Shown here: positions 16,475 through 26,168 of the stretch, piece after piece | Position numbering within the stretch: the stretch's first letter is position 1 | Layout: every line of letters starts with the position of its first letter | Assembly (NCBI GenBank): GCA_964540905.1 | Contig: CAZIOS010000001.1 | Location: forward strand, 62,001 to 126,000 | Origin: VAYN01 sp964540905 | Lineage (GTDB): Bacteria > Actinomycetota > Thermoleophilia > Solirubrobacterales > 70-9 | Length of the DNA stretch: 64,000 nt | Direction: 5' to 3' | The notes under the pieces: generated by a model | What the model was told of the DNA's origin: nothing | Databases searched by the model: none | What the model saw: only the letters and a program-made list of their open reading frames with translations | Translations under genes and position numbers: made by a program

Positions 16475-17929
16475 ATGATTCTCACCTCGCTAAGAAACGC
16501 ATTGCCACGGCGGACCGCGCCGCGGTCGGGCGGCCAGAACCCCGCCTTCGCCCTTGCGGTCATCCTCGGCTGCTACCTGATGATCATCCTCGACATCTCG
16601 GTGGTGATCACGGCGCTGCCGAGCATCCACGAGGACCTCGGCCTCTCCACCACCGGCCTCTCCTGGGTCCAGAACGCCTACACGCTGACCTTCGGCGGCC
16701 TGCTGCTGCTCGGCGCCCGGGCCGGGGACATCCTCGGCCGCCGCCAGGTCTTCGTCGCCGGCATCGCCCTCTTCACCTTCGCCTCGATGCTCGGCGGGCT
16801 CGCCCAGTCGCCGGCCTGGTTGCTCGGCGCCCGCGCCCTGCAGGGGGTCGGCGCCGCGATCGCCGCCCCCTCGACCCTCGCCCTGCTCACCGTCAGCTTC
16901 CCGGAGGGGCCCGAGCGCACCCGCGCGGTCGCCTGGTACAGCGCCGTCGCCGGTGCCGGCGGCAGCGTCGGCCTGCTGCTCGGCGGCATGCTGACCTCCT
17001 GGGTCTCCTGGCGCTGCGGCCTCTTTGTCAACGTCCCGCTCGGGGCGGCGCTGATCTGGCTGGCGCCGCGCTACCTGCCGGAGACGGAGCGCCACAGCAG
17101 CCGCTTCGACCTCGCCGGGGCGCTGAGCTCGACGATCGGCATGACCGCGCTTGTCTACGGCCTGGTCCGCGCCGCCGAAGACGGCTGGGGGGACGTCTGG
17201 ACGCTTGCCTCGTTCGCCACGGCCGCGCTGCTGCTGGCCTTTTTCGTCACCAACGAGCGGCGCGCGGCCCAGCCGATCACGCCGCTGCGGCTCTTCTCGA
17301 GCCGCGAGCGGGTCGGCGCCTACCTCGCCCGGATCCTGGTCGTGGGGGCGATGTACTCGACCTTTTTCTTCCTGACCCAGTACCTGCAGGGCGTGCAGGG
17401 CTACGGCGCCCTCGAGGCTGGCTGCGCCTTCCTCCCGCTGACCCTCTCCGTCTTCGCGATGGTGCGGGTGGTGCCCCGGATCGCACCGCGCTTCGGCGAG
17501 GTGCGGATCCTCGCCGCCGGCCTCACCATCGCCCTGGCCGGAATGCTCTGGCTGACCCAGATCTCCCCCGACGCCGACTACCTGACCCGGATGGCGGCGC
17601 CCATGATCCTGCTCGGGATCGGCATGGGATCGGCGCTGACCCCGCTCACCACCGCGGGGATGGCCGGCGTCGCCGACGCCGACGCCGGTGCCGCCTCCGG
17701 CCTCATCAACGTCGCCCACCAACTCGGCGGCACCCTCGGCGTCGGCGCCCTGGTCACCGTCTTCGCCGCCGCCAGCACCGGCGCCGGATCCCACGCCCTC
17801 GCCGAAGGCGTCCCCACCGTCCTCGACGGCGCCGCAATCCTGATCGCCCTGGCCCTGACCACCGTCCTCGGTGTGATGCGGCCGGGTCTAATGCCAGCAA
17901 AGGCTGCCCAGCCGGAGGTGGTGGCGTGA
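16475..17929 (+). CDS. MFS drug exporter, DHA2 (EmrB/QacA) type
   Basis: A 484-residue major-facilitator protein with about 14 predicted membrane segments, as in the DHA2 drug:proton antiporters. Visible motifs are LDISVVITALPSI in helix 1 (motif D1), GARAGDILGRRQVF (motif A), ARALQGVGAA (motif B) and SAVAGAGGSVGLLLGG (motif C, antiporter signature). ATG at 16475 is supported by GGAAAAGGA five bases upstream; in-frame codons before it fall in the operator region. Divergent from the TetR gene, with a consensus promoter and three operators between them, so it is probably induced by its own substrate. Confidence 0.92.
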   Translation: MILTSLRNALPRRTAPRSGGQNPAFALAVILGCYLMIILDISVVITALPSIHEDLGLSTTGLSWVQNAYTLTFGGLLLLGARAGDILGRRQVFVAGIALFTFASMLGGLAQSPAWLLGARALQGVGAAIAAPSTLALLTVSFPEGPERTRAVAWYSAVAGAGGSVGLLLGGMLTSWVSWRCGLFVNVPLGAALIWLAPRYLPETERHSSRFDLAGALSSTIGMTALVYGLVRAAEDGWGDVWTLASFATAALLLAFFVTNERRAAQPITPLRLFSSRERVGAYLARILVVGAMYSTFFFLTQYLQGVQGYGALEAGCAFLPLTLSVFAMVRVVPRIAPRFGEVRILAAGLTIALAGMLWLTQISPDADYLTRMAAPMILLGIGMGSALTPLTTAGMAGVADADAGAASGLINVAHQLGGTLGVGALVTVFAAASTGAGSHALAEGVPTVLDGAAILIALALTTVLGVMRPGLMPAKAAQPEVVA

Positions 17930-18053
17930 GGTCGCGAGGGACGGCGACGAAGCCGGCGCGGACTGCAGCGCGGCGCCAGCGCCTAGTCGCTCCTCAGCAC
18001 AGCACCTTCCGCCGCGTCGCCGTCTTCGTCCCGTTCAGCGCCTCCGGCGCGCC

Positions 18054-18083
18054 CACCCACCGACCAGGCGAGGTCGGTGGGTG
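18054..18083. terminator. Hairpin between convergent genes
   Basis: Perfect 12-base arms CACCCACCGACC (18054-18065) and GGTCGGTGGGTG (18072-18083) around a 6-base loop, between the exporter stop and the 3' end of the minus-strand secreted-protein gene. No T-run on either side, so a bidirectional factor-dependent terminator or a palindromic repeat are both possible. The rest of 17930-18107 shows no gene. Confidence 0.5.
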
Positions 18084-18107
18084 ATACCTGGCCCCCGATC
18101 GGCCTGG

Positions 18108-18857
18108 TCAGCTCACCGTCCGCGAACCGTGGCGGGGGAAACCGCGGGGAACGGGGCCATGGAGCACGTAGCGGATCCTCGAGTAGACCCGTTTGTCGGA
18201 GCCGTCTTCGATCAGGGAGCTGAGCCACACCGAGGCCCGCAGGTTCCACCTCCGACTGCCCCTCTGGATTTCAGCCTTCCCGACCGCATACGCCGTACGC
18301 TCGCCGAAGCCCCGCCACTGGAGGCCATAGAAGGAGAGGGAGCCGTGCTTGCCGAGGACAATCTCACCCGGCCGCCTGGCGAGGCGCCCGGTGTTCGCGT
18401 TCTGCACCGCAAAGATCTGTGGCTTGGGCAGCACTTCGCCGGGCGCGGCGACGAAGGTGGCACGGGTGTGAGGGCAGCCCGGCAGCTCCCGTTCGACCGA
18501 CACCACCGTGCCTTCAGCTCGATCCGGGGCGACAAACGTCGCTTCGATCGTCTGCCCCCTCGTGTCGAGGAAGCTCCAATGGCCGCCGGCGTCGATCGGG
18601 TCGACGTTGGCCAGATGCGATTCGTAAGAGCCGCAAAAGCCCCACTTGAAGCCGAAGTGAGCGTTGAGGACATCGCCTCCCTTCACTTCGAAGCTCACCG
18701 GCAACCCAGCCGAGGTGGTCGCCACCCAACCCCCTTCGACCGGCACGACGCCTTCGGCCCTGGCGGCGGGGATGCTGCCGGCGAGGGCGAGAAGGGACAG
18801 TGTCGCGGCGCACACGGGGACCGCCACCTTGGCCTGCCACTTTCGCCTGAAGCTCAT
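18108..18857 (-). CDS. Secreted protein of unknown function
   Basis: A 249-residue exported protein. ATG at 18857 follows GAAGGGAG at a fitting distance and starts a basic signal peptide ending AARA near residue 35; a longer in-frame start at 18944 would bury that signal. The mature part is beta-rich with SFEVKGGDVLNAHFGFKWG, two Cys positions (GFCGSY, LPGCPH) that may form a disulfide, and SRIRYVLHGP at the end. I recognise no family. It is divergent from the small membrane protein that follows. Confidence 0.68.
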   Translation of the reverse strand: MSFRRKWQAKVAVPVCAATLSLLALAGSIPAARAEGVVPVEGGWVATTSAGLPVSFEVKGGDVLNAHFGFKWGFCGSYESHLANVDPIDAGGHWSFLDTRGQTIEATFVAPDRAEGTVVSVERELPGCPHTRATFVAAPGEVLPKPQIFAVQNANTGRLARRPGEIVLGKHGSLSFYGLQWRGFGERTAYAVGKAEIQRGSRRWNLRASVWLSSLIEDGSDKRVYSRIRYVLHGPVPRGFPRHGSRTVS

Positions 18858-18915
18858 TGCGCGCTCCCTTCGCCTTCTCGTCGAGATCCGAACTCTCCCG
18901 ACTAGAGTTCTACTC

Positions 18916-19137
18916 ATGCTGAGCCTCTTCCGCAAAGCACTCATGTGGTTGGGGTTCTACGCAACTGTCCTGGCAGCCATTCTGGTCACTGGGTTCCTGG
19001 GTAGCGCGATCGGCACCTGGGCAGCGATCCTGTGGGGAGTGGGAGTTTTTGTCGGCCTAGTTCTCCACGGCCGCCGGCGCGTCGTCAGGCGGCGCCTGAA
19101 TCCTCACCAGGCTTCAACTCCTCCAGGAGGGCGATGA
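18916..19137 (+). CDS. Small two-helix membrane protein (2TM-like)
   Basis: A 73-residue protein with two hydrophobic helices (about residues 8-30 and 34-52) followed by LVLHGRRRVVRRR. This fits short 2TM-domain proteins, whose function is unknown. The last 17 or so residues are read from DNA that in the opposite strand encodes a HepT remnant (19085-19261), so the original C-terminus may have been replaced when that fragment arrived. No clear ribosome-binding site precedes the ATG. Confidence 0.5.
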   Translation: MLSLFRKALMWLGFYATVLAAILVTGFLGSAIGTWAAILWGVGVFVGLVLHGRRRVVRRRLNPHQASTPPGGR

Positions 19138-19261
19138 TCCGCGTCCGTGCGGCCGGAAGCTCCGAGGCGACGACATCCCAGACGAGATCGAGGTCGACGC
19201 CGAAGTAGTCGTGAACGGGATCTGGGCTTCCGCCCTGGGGAGCGCTGCTCATCGCTGGCAT
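19085..19261 (-). pseudogene. HepT-like (DUF86) toxin fragment
   Basis: A 58-codon minus-strand frame whose last 43 residues match the C-terminal part of HepT/DUF86 RNase toxins: VHDYFGVDLDLVWDVV and ELPAARTRIIALLEEL. The family's RxxxxHxY site is only half kept: the His-Asp-Tyr remains (PDPVHDYF) but the expected Arg and the preceding helices are absent, replaced by unrelated sequence. No MntA-type nucleotidyltransferase partner is nearby. It is therefore a decayed end of a HEPN/MNT toxin-antitoxin locus. It overlaps the small membrane protein gene in antisense. Confidence 0.65.
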
Positions 19262-19362
19262 CGTCCTCTACGTTCTCCAGCGCCGGACGACCGACCAGCG
19301 GGGGCTGAAATGTCGAAGGTCCGGAAGCCTCGACGTCGACCCAGGTCGGCTAGGTTTTCTCC

Positions 19363-19575
19363 GTGCCTGCCCTCGGGAAGGCGATCCGTGAGCTTCGGCA
19401 AAAGCGCAGCCTGACGCAAGAGGCTCTTGCATCGGAGGCCCGCCTCACGGGCAGAACCCTGTCCGCAATCGAGACCGGGAACGCAAACCCCACCTGGGCC
19501 ACCGTGTGCGACATTGCCGCCGCCCTGGGTGTCTCCATCGGAGACTTGGCGAAGCTCTCCGAAAAGCACCAGTAG
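19363..19575 (+). CDS. Small XRE-family HTH regulator
   Basis: A 70-residue protein that is a single Cro/CI-type helix-turn-helix: LGKAIRELRQKRSLTQEAL, then RLTGRTLSAIETGNANPTW and AALGVSIGDLAKL. GTG start at 19363. Such lone XRE proteins often belong to mobile elements or toxin-antitoxin loci, which fits the HepT remnant next door. A short CCACT/AGTGG hairpin follows the stop. The 158 bases to the tRNA-Glu gene hold an 11-base tandem repeat (19594-19615) and no gene I can support. Confidence 0.75.
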   Translation: MPALGKAIRELRQKRSLTQEALASEARLTGRTLSAIETGNANPTWATVCDIAAALGVSIGDLAKLSEKHQ

Positions 19576-19593
19576 CCACTCGGCCAGTGGGGC

Positions 19594-19615
19594 GAAATGA
19601 GACAGAAATGAGACA
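19594..19615 (+). repeat. 11-base tandem repeat
   Basis: GAAATGAGACA occurs twice in direct succession just downstream of the XRE gene. It could be a regulator site or a chance slippage product. Confidence 0.4.
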
Positions 19616-19733
19616 CCGAAGTCCCGGAACGCTTCGGAATCGCCCGGAAGCCAACGGAACGTCGATCAGAGACAAGACCGAAGATCTGGCTCTGCACCGG
19701 GCAAAACCCGGCACTGCGAGGAACAGAGAAGAA

Positions 19734-19829
19734 TGCGCCCGACGGGAGTCGAACCCGCGACCTTCGGCTTGAAAGACCGACGCTCTTTGGGCCCCCGAAA
19801 GGACCCGTTGACCACTGAGCTACGGGCGC
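19734..19829 (-). tRNA. tRNA-Glu (UUC) with enlarged D arm
   Basis: A 96-base minus-strand cloverleaf: acceptor GCGCCCG with CGGGCGC, anticodon arm TCGGTCTTTCAAGCCGA (anticodon TTC), variable AGGTC, T arm GCGGGTTCGACTCCCGT, discriminator A. All stems pair. The D arm is 39 bases instead of about 16-17: between GCTCAGTGGTCA and GAGC lie about 22-23 extra bases that can fold into their own hairpin (GGGTCC, loop, GGGCCC). Either the mature tRNA carries this extra arm or it is removed. CCA is not encoded. Confidence 0.88.
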
Positions 19830-19889
19830 TCAGGGGGAACTGTACCCGCGTGGCGGGGCACGGGCGTCGTCGCTCCGTAAGCTGGCGCG

Positions 19890-20635
19890 ATGGATCTTGG
19901 GCTGGAGGGACGGGTGGCGCTGGTGATGGGCGCCAGCCGGGGCATCGGCCGGGCGATCGCGGCGGCGCTGGCGCGGGAGGGCGCCAGGGTGGCGATCGCC
20001 AGTCGCTCGCTGCAGCGGCTCGAGGAGGCGGCGGCGGAGATCGGCGGCGGAGCGACGGCGTTCGTCGCCGATGCCGGCGACGCTGAGCGGCTGGCGGCGC
20101 TGCCGGCCGAGGTCGAGGCGGCGCTGGGGCCGGTCGAGATCCTCGTCACCAACACCGGCGGGCCGCCGCTCGGCGGCGCCCTCGACCACGAGCCAGCGGT
20201 CTGGGAGGAGGCCTACCGCTCACTGGTGCTGGCGCCGCGACTGCTGGCCGGCGCCGTCGTCCCCGGCATGCGCGAGCGCGGCTGGGGGCGGATCGTCAAC
20301 GTCGGCTCCAGCTCCACCCATGAGCCGATTCCCGGCCTCAACCTCTCCAACGCCCACCGGCTCGCCACGATCGGCTTCCTGAAGACGCTGGCGCGCGAGG
20401 TCGGCGCCGACGGCGTCACCGTCAACGACGTCGCCACCGGCCGCTTCGCGACCGAGCGGCTGTTCAGCTTCGGCGACCCCGAGCAGGTCGAAGCGGCGGC
20501 CAGAGCCGAGGTCCCCACCGGCCGCCTCGGCCAGCCCGAGGAGTACGGCGACCTCGTCGCCTTCCTCTGCTCCGAGCGCGCCGCCTACATCACCGGCACC
20601 TCGATCCCGATCGACGGCGGCCTGCTGCGCGGCGT

Positions 20636-20639
<4 letters not shown>
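19890..20639 (+). CDS. SDR-family oxidoreductase without YxxxK
   Basis: A 249-residue classical-length short-chain dehydrogenase/reductase with VMGASRGIGRAIAAAL (cofactor loop near residue 15), NTGGPPLGG in place of NAG, the active-site Ser in VNVGSSSTHEP and a C-terminal YITGTSIPIDGG. The expected YxxxK reads SNAHRLATIG: neither catalytic Tyr nor Lys is present at the aligned site. This variant motif (LSN followed by Arg) occurs in a known SDR subfamily related to 3-oxoacyl-ACP reductases, so it may be a subfamily trait rather than decay. Substrate unknown. Convergent with lysS. Confidence 0.85.
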
Positions 20640-22174
<1,535 letters not shown>

Positions 22175-22190
22175 CGCTTGCGGTCGCGCT

Positions 22191-23036
22191 TCACGGGGCG
22201 AAGCCGACAGTCACCCGGTCGTCACCTTCATAGTCCTGAAGGGTAACCGCGTCGCGCAGCAGCTCGCGCATCGCCGCGCCGTGGTGAGTGTCGTGCTCCA
22301 TCGCCAGCCGCCAGCCCGACGGGGTTTCCGCGATCAGGCCGCGGATCACGCCGAGGCCGTCCGCGCCGCAGTCGCCGGTGACGGCGATCCGCGGCTCTTT
22401 CTGGATCTCGGGCGAGCGCTCGAAGATGGTCTCGTCGGTGACGTAGGGGAGGTTGGCGATCACCAGGTCGACGCCCTGCAGCGAGTCGGGCAGGCCGACG
22501 CCGACGCCGACATCGAGGTCCAACCCCAGCCGCTCGGCGTTCTCGCGCGCCGCTTCGACCGCCTCGGGCGAGAGGTCGGAGGCGGTGAGGCGGAGGTCGG
22601 GCCGCTCCGAGAGCAGCGCCAGGGAGATCGCCCCGGAGCCGGTGCCGACCTCGTGCACGCGGGCGCCCTGGGGCAGTTCGACCCCGACCTCGACCAGCAG
22701 CTCGGTCTCGCGGCGCGGCCACAGCACCCGCTCGTCGACGGCGATCTCGAGGCCGCGGAAGGGGGCGTGGCCGACCACGTAGGCCATCGGCTGGCGCTCG
22801 GCGCGGCGCTCGACCAGGGCCTCGATCCGGTCGGCGATGTCGGCCGGAACCTCGCCGGCGCTGTCGACGGAGAGCTGCTCGGGCCTGACCCCGATCGCCT
22901 CGGCGACCAGCGCTTCGGCATCGGCGCGGGCCTCCTCGATGCCGGCGGCGGCGAGCCGCTCGGCGGCGGCGTCGAGGACGGCGCTGACGGTCCGCGCCTT
23001 CGGCCCCTCCTCGCTCTGAATGTCTATCGCTGCCAT
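22191..23036 (-). CDS. prmC: Release-factor glutamine methyltransferase
   Basis: A 281-residue class I SAM methyltransferase that methylates the Gln of the GGQ motif in peptide-release factors. It has the helical N-terminal domain (about 15-85), RQPMAYVVGHAPFRG (hallmark PxxYxxG-type entry), WPRRETELL and the SAM loop VHEVGTGSGAISLAL. The catalytic NPPY motif reads NLPYV; this change of the second residue is seen in some prmC proteins and does not remove the Asn or Tyr. No prfA gene is adjacent, unlike many bacteria. Strand and spacing suggest an operon with lysS. Confidence 0.92.
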   Translation of the reverse strand: MAAIDIQSEEGPKARTVSAVLDAAAERLAAAGIEEARADAEALVAEAIGVRPEQLSVDSAGEVPADIADRIEALVERRAERQPMAYVVGHAPFRGLEIAVDERVLWPRRETELLVEVGVELPQGARVHEVGTGSGAISLALLSERPDLRLTASDLSPEAVEAARENAERLGLDLDVGVGVGLPDSLQGVDLVIANLPYVTDETIFERSPEIQKEPRIAVTGDCGADGLGVIRGLIAETPSGWRLAMEHDTHHGAAMRELLRDAVTLQDYEGDDRVTVGFAP

Positions 23037-23111
23037 CGGCCGCTCATCCTCCCAAGTCGCACCGCTCCAAAGATTTTGCGCAAGCAGGGTAACAGTGCGT
23101 CCTCACCGCCG

Positions 23112-23897
23112 TCAGGTAGCGGCGGACGCCGCAACGCCCGTGTCGGAGCGGAAGATGCTGCCGTGGCGGCGGATCAGGACGGCGATCCAGATCGTCCCCG
23201 CGATCATCATCCCCAGGCTCTCGAGCTGGGCCGAGGTCAGCCCCAGCGAGTCCTGGTGGTTGCGGCGGATGAACTCGACCAGGAAGCGCTCGGTCCCCGC
23301 GTAGAGGAGGTAGAGGGCGAAGAGGGCGCCGGCGCGGACCCGGTCGCGCAGCTGCCAGAGGATCCAGGCGCCGAGCCCCATCGCCAGCGTCTCGTAGACC
23401 GGGGTCGGCTGGACGGTGCGGTCGGTGGGGACGGTGCCGTGCGGGTAGGCCATCGCCCAGGGCCCGTTCCAGGGTTTGCCGTAGTCGCCGTCGCCGGAGA
23501 GCTGACAGCCGCAGCGGCCGATCGCGTAGCCGAGCGCCAGCGCCGGCGCCGCCAGGTCGAGCAGGGCGAGGCCGAGGAACCCGCGGTACCGGGCCCAGCC
23601 GAGCACCGCCAGGGTGCCGCCGATCACGCCGCCGTACCAGACCAGCCCGGAGCCGGAGAAGAGCGTGTGGACGAAGTCGCTCTTGACCTCGTCGTAGTTC
23701 TGGACGAGGAAGTAGACGCGCGAGCCGACGACGCCGCCGATCAGCGCCGCGAACCCCATCTCGTAGGCCCAGTCGGGCGGCTTGCCGATCTCCCCCAGCC
23801 GCTTCCAGATCAGCGCCCCGGCGGCGAGGAAGGCGAAGGCGAACATCAGGCCGAAGGTCTGCAGCGTCACCGGGCCGATCTGGAGGTGGGGATACAC
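23112..23897 (-). CDS. lgt: Prolipoprotein diacylglyceryl transferase homologue (second copy)
   Basis: A 261-residue multi-pass membrane protein of the Lgt family: FGLMFAFAFLAAGALI in helix 1, GSRVYFLVQNYDEV, GLVWYGGVIGG and GYAIGRCGCQLSGDGDYG. In this branch the Asn-Glu region of canonical Lgt (GN-FNxE) is replaced by a Cys-rich GCQLSGDGDYG, a pattern typical of divergent Lgt-like proteins. It could be a second diacylglyceryl transferase with other substrates, or an enzyme of altered activity. It is 75 bases upstream of prmC and 14 bases downstream of argF on the same strand. Confidence 0.85.
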   Translation of the reverse strand: MYPHLQIGPVTLQTFGLMFAFAFLAAGALIWKRLGEIGKPPDWAYEMGFAALIGGVVGSRVYFLVQNYDEVKSDFVHTLFSGSGLVWYGGVIGGTLAVLGWARYRGFLGLALLDLAAPALALGYAIGRCGCQLSGDGDYGKPWNGPWAMAYPHGTVPTDRTVQPTPVYETLAMGLGAWILWQLRDRVRAGALFALYLLYAGTERFLVEFIRRNHQDSLGLTSAQLESLGMMIAGTIWIAVLIRRHGSIFRSDTGVAASAAT

Positions 23898-23911
23898 GAG
23901 CGGACACCCCG

Positions 23912-24796
23912 CTAAGGCGCGAGCAGCGCCTCCAGCAGCGCCTTCTGCGCGTGGAGCCGGTTCTCGGCCTGGTCCCAGACCGCCGAGGCCTCGGAGTAGA
24001 GGACGTCGGCGCTGATCTCCTCGCCGGGGTGGGCGGGCAGGCAGTGGAGGACGATCGCGTCCTCCCGCGCCGCCGCCAGCAGGTCGGCGTCGAGCCGGAA
24101 GGGGGCGAGGTCGGCGCGGCGGCGCTCGGCCTCCTCCTCGTCGCCCATGCTGACCCAGACGTCGGTGTAGAGGGCGCTGGCGCCGGCCGCGGCGGCGCGC
24201 GGGTCGTCGCTCAGCTTCGCCCCGTGGCCCTCCTCCAGCTGGTAGCCGGCGGGCGCCGCGACGACCACCTCGACCCCGGCCAGCTCGCCGACGATCGCCA
24301 GCGAGCGGGCGACGTTGTTGCCGTCGCCGACGTAGGCGAGGCGGAGGCCGTCGAGGTCGCCGAAGCGCTCGCGCAGCGTCATCAGGTCGGCCAGCGCCTG
24401 GCAGGGGTGGTGCAGCGGGGTCAGCCCGTTGACGACCGGCACCGTGGCGGCGGCGGCGAGCTCGGCGACCGCCTCGTGAGAGCCGGAGCGGATCACGATC
24501 GCGTCGACGTAGCGGGAGAGCACCCGCGCCGTGTCGCCGACCGACTCGCCGCGCGAGAACTGCATTTCGTCGCCGCGCAGGACCAGCGGCGTCCCCCCCA
24601 GCTCGGCGACCCCGACCTCGAAGGAGATCCGGGTCCGGGTCGAGGGCCGCTGGAAGACGAGGGCGATGCTGCGGCCGGCCAGCGCCTCGCCGCCGAGCCG
24701 CTCGCCGCGGCCGGCTTTCAGCTCCAGCGCCCGCTCGAGCAGCTGGCCGAGCTCGAAGGCGCCGAGCTCTTCGCCGCTGAGGAAGTCTCGCTTCAA
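23912..24796 (-). CDS. argF: Ornithine carbamoyltransferase
   Basis: A 294-residue carbamoyltransferase for arginine synthesis: carbamoyl phosphate and ornithine give citrulline. The phosphate loop STRTR (in RPSTRTRISFE), HHPCQALAD and the ornithine loop HCLPAHPGEE identify ornithine rather than aspartate specificity. TTG at 24796 gives the family-typical start (MKRDFLSGEEL); an in-frame GTG at 24826 would add ten unlike residues and overlap the divergent gene's start. No other arg genes lie in the window. Divergent from the EEP gene by only about 20 bases, so the two promoters must overlap the coding starts. Confidence 0.93.
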   Translation of the reverse strand: MKRDFLSGEELGAFELGQLLERALELKAGRGERLGGEALAGRSIALVFQRPSTRTRISFEVGVAELGGTPLVLRGDEMQFSRGESVGDTARVLSRYVDAIVIRSGSHEAVAELAAAATVPVVNGLTPLHHPCQALADLMTLRERFGDLDGLRLAYVGDGNNVARSLAIVGELAGVEVVVAAPAGYQLEEGHGAKLSDDPRAAAAGASALYTDVWVSMGDEEEAERRRADLAPFRLDADLLAAAREDAIVLHCLPAHPGEEISADVLYSEASAVWDQAENRLHAQKALLEALLAP

Positions 24797-24815
24797 GCAG
24801 CGGATACTACGGCGC

Positions 24816-25652
24816 GTGGAGTTCACGGCGATCGCCTGGAACCTCTTTCACGGGCGCGACTTCCCGCCCGACCCGGGCCTGCGCAGCTGGCGCTCGCGGC
24901 TGCTGCGGATCGACGAGCGCAACGCCACCCACGTCCAGGTCAACCGCGACCTGACCAGCGAGTTCGCGACCCTGCTCGCCGCCAGCGCCTGGGACGTCGC
25001 CCTGCTGCAGGAGTGCCCGCCCCGCTTCGCCGAGCCGCTGGCCCGCGCCTGCGGCGCCGAGTGGCAGCGGGCGCTGACCTCGCGCAACTCGCTGGGGCCG
25101 CTGCGGGCGCTGCTGGCGCGCCAGAACCCGGACCTGATGGCGTCGGGAGAGGGGGGCTCCAACCTCACCCTCGTCCGCGTTCCCGGCCGGCTCGGCGGCA
25201 TCGCCGAGCGCCGCGAGCTGGCGATCCACGAGGGGGCGCCGGAGCGGCGCTCGATGGCGCTGACCCGGACCGCCTGCGGCATCTGCGTCGCCAACCTGCA
25301 CGCGACCAACGACCGCCCCGAGCTGGCCGCCGCGGACGTGCTGCTCGCCGCCCGTGCCGCCGCCGAGTTCGCCGCCGGGGCGCCGCTGCTCTTCGGCGGC
25401 GACCTCAACCTGCGCCCGGCCGAGGATCCGGAGGTCTTCACGCGGCTGCGCGAGGAGTTCGGGCTGGCGGCGCCGACCGCGCCGCGGGCGATCGACCACC
25501 TGCTCGCGCGCGGGCTCGAGGTGCTCAAGACGCCCAGCGCCTGGCCGCCGGAGCGGCGCGAGCTGTCGCTGGAAGGCCGGGCCCTGCGTCTCTCCGACCA
25601 CGCCCCGGTCGAGGCGAGGTTTGCCGCGGCCGAGCCGGTGGAACTGAGATAG
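24816..25652 (+). CDS. Endonuclease/exonuclease/phosphatase-family protein
   Basis: A 278-residue EEP-fold protein. Core motifs are IAWNLFHGRDF near the start (metal-binding Asn), LLQECPPRF (Glu), NLHATND (His and Asn), FGGDLNLRP (catalytic Asp-Asn) and SDHAPVEA at the end (Asp-His). Family members cleave phosphodiester or phosphoester bonds in nucleic acids, inositol phosphates or lipids; substrate cannot be assigned. No signal peptide. GTG at 24816 is the start because it precedes the conserved first strand by only a few residues. Confidence 0.85.
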   Translation: MEFTAIAWNLFHGRDFPPDPGLRSWRSRLLRIDERNATHVQVNRDLTSEFATLLAASAWDVALLQECPPRFAEPLARACGAEWQRALTSRNSLGPLRALLARQNPDLMASGEGGSNLTLVRVPGRLGGIAERRELAIHEGAPERRSMALTRTACGICVANLHATNDRPELAAADVLLAARAAAEFAAGAPLLFGGDLNLRPAEDPEVFTRLREEFGLAAPTAPRAIDHLLARGLEVLKTPSAWPPERRELSLEGRALRLSDHAPVEARFAAAEPVELR

Positions 25653-25696
25653 TCACACTCACATCCCCGGCGCCCACCAATAGGAGACAGAACCCG

Positions 25697-26167
25697 ATGG
25701 CAGATAAAAAAGCAGGCGGCAAAGCGAAAGCGAAAAAAACCTCCGCGGGCAAAAAAACGGCGAAGAAGACGCCGGCCAAAAAAGCCGCCGCGAAATCGGC
25801 GCCGAAAAAAGCGGCCAAGAAAACTGCGAAAAAAGCGACGCCGAAACCTGCCAGCAGCAAAGCTACCAGCGGCCTCGACAAGAGCGTCGCCCAGTTCCGC
25901 GAGAGCCTCGAGCACAGCGTCACGCTCAGCCGCGACCGCATCCAGGAGGTCATCGACGACGCCGTCAAGCGCGGCCGGATGACCCGCGGCGACGCCGAGA
26001 AGCTGCTCGGCGAGCTGGTCAAGCGCGGCCGCAAACAGACCGACACGCTGCTGGGCGAGCTCGAACGGCTGGTCAAACAGGCGCGCAAAGAGGTCGGCGG
26101 TCGGGCCGAGCCGGTGCGCAAACAGGCGACCCAGGCGGCCCGGCGCGCGCGGAAAAAGCTGGGCTGA
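25697..26167 (+). CDS. Histone H1-like Lys/Ala-rich protein
   Basis: A 156-residue protein in two parts. Residues 1-58 are a Lys/Ala/Pro tail of AAKK, AKKT and KKAA units like eukaryotic H1 tails and bacterial histone-like proteins. Residues about 60-140 form amphipathic, coiled-coil-prone helices (QFRESLEHSVTLSRDRIQEV, GDAEKLLGELVKRGRKQTD) resembling phasin-like proteins, ending in another basic run. Probable DNA compaction or polymer-granule binding. The tail uses AAA for most lysines, unlike the AAG-rich neighbours, so its GC content is locally low. AGGAGA nine bases upstream sets ATG 25697. Confidence 0.8.
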   Translation: MADKKAGGKAKAKKTSAGKKTAKKTPAKKAAAKSAPKKAAKKTAKKATPKPASSKATSGLDKSVAQFRESLEHSVTLSRDRIQEVIDDAVKRGRMTRGDAEKLLGELVKRGRKQTDTLLGELERLVKQARKEVGGRAEPVRKQATQAARRARKKLG

Positions 26168-26168
26168 A

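Noticed and set aside
16363..18084. Long Arg/Pro-rich open frame overlapping the MFS exporter
   Set aside because: Composition is typical of out-of-frame reading of GC-rich DNA; the MFS frame has clear motifs and a ribosome-binding site.
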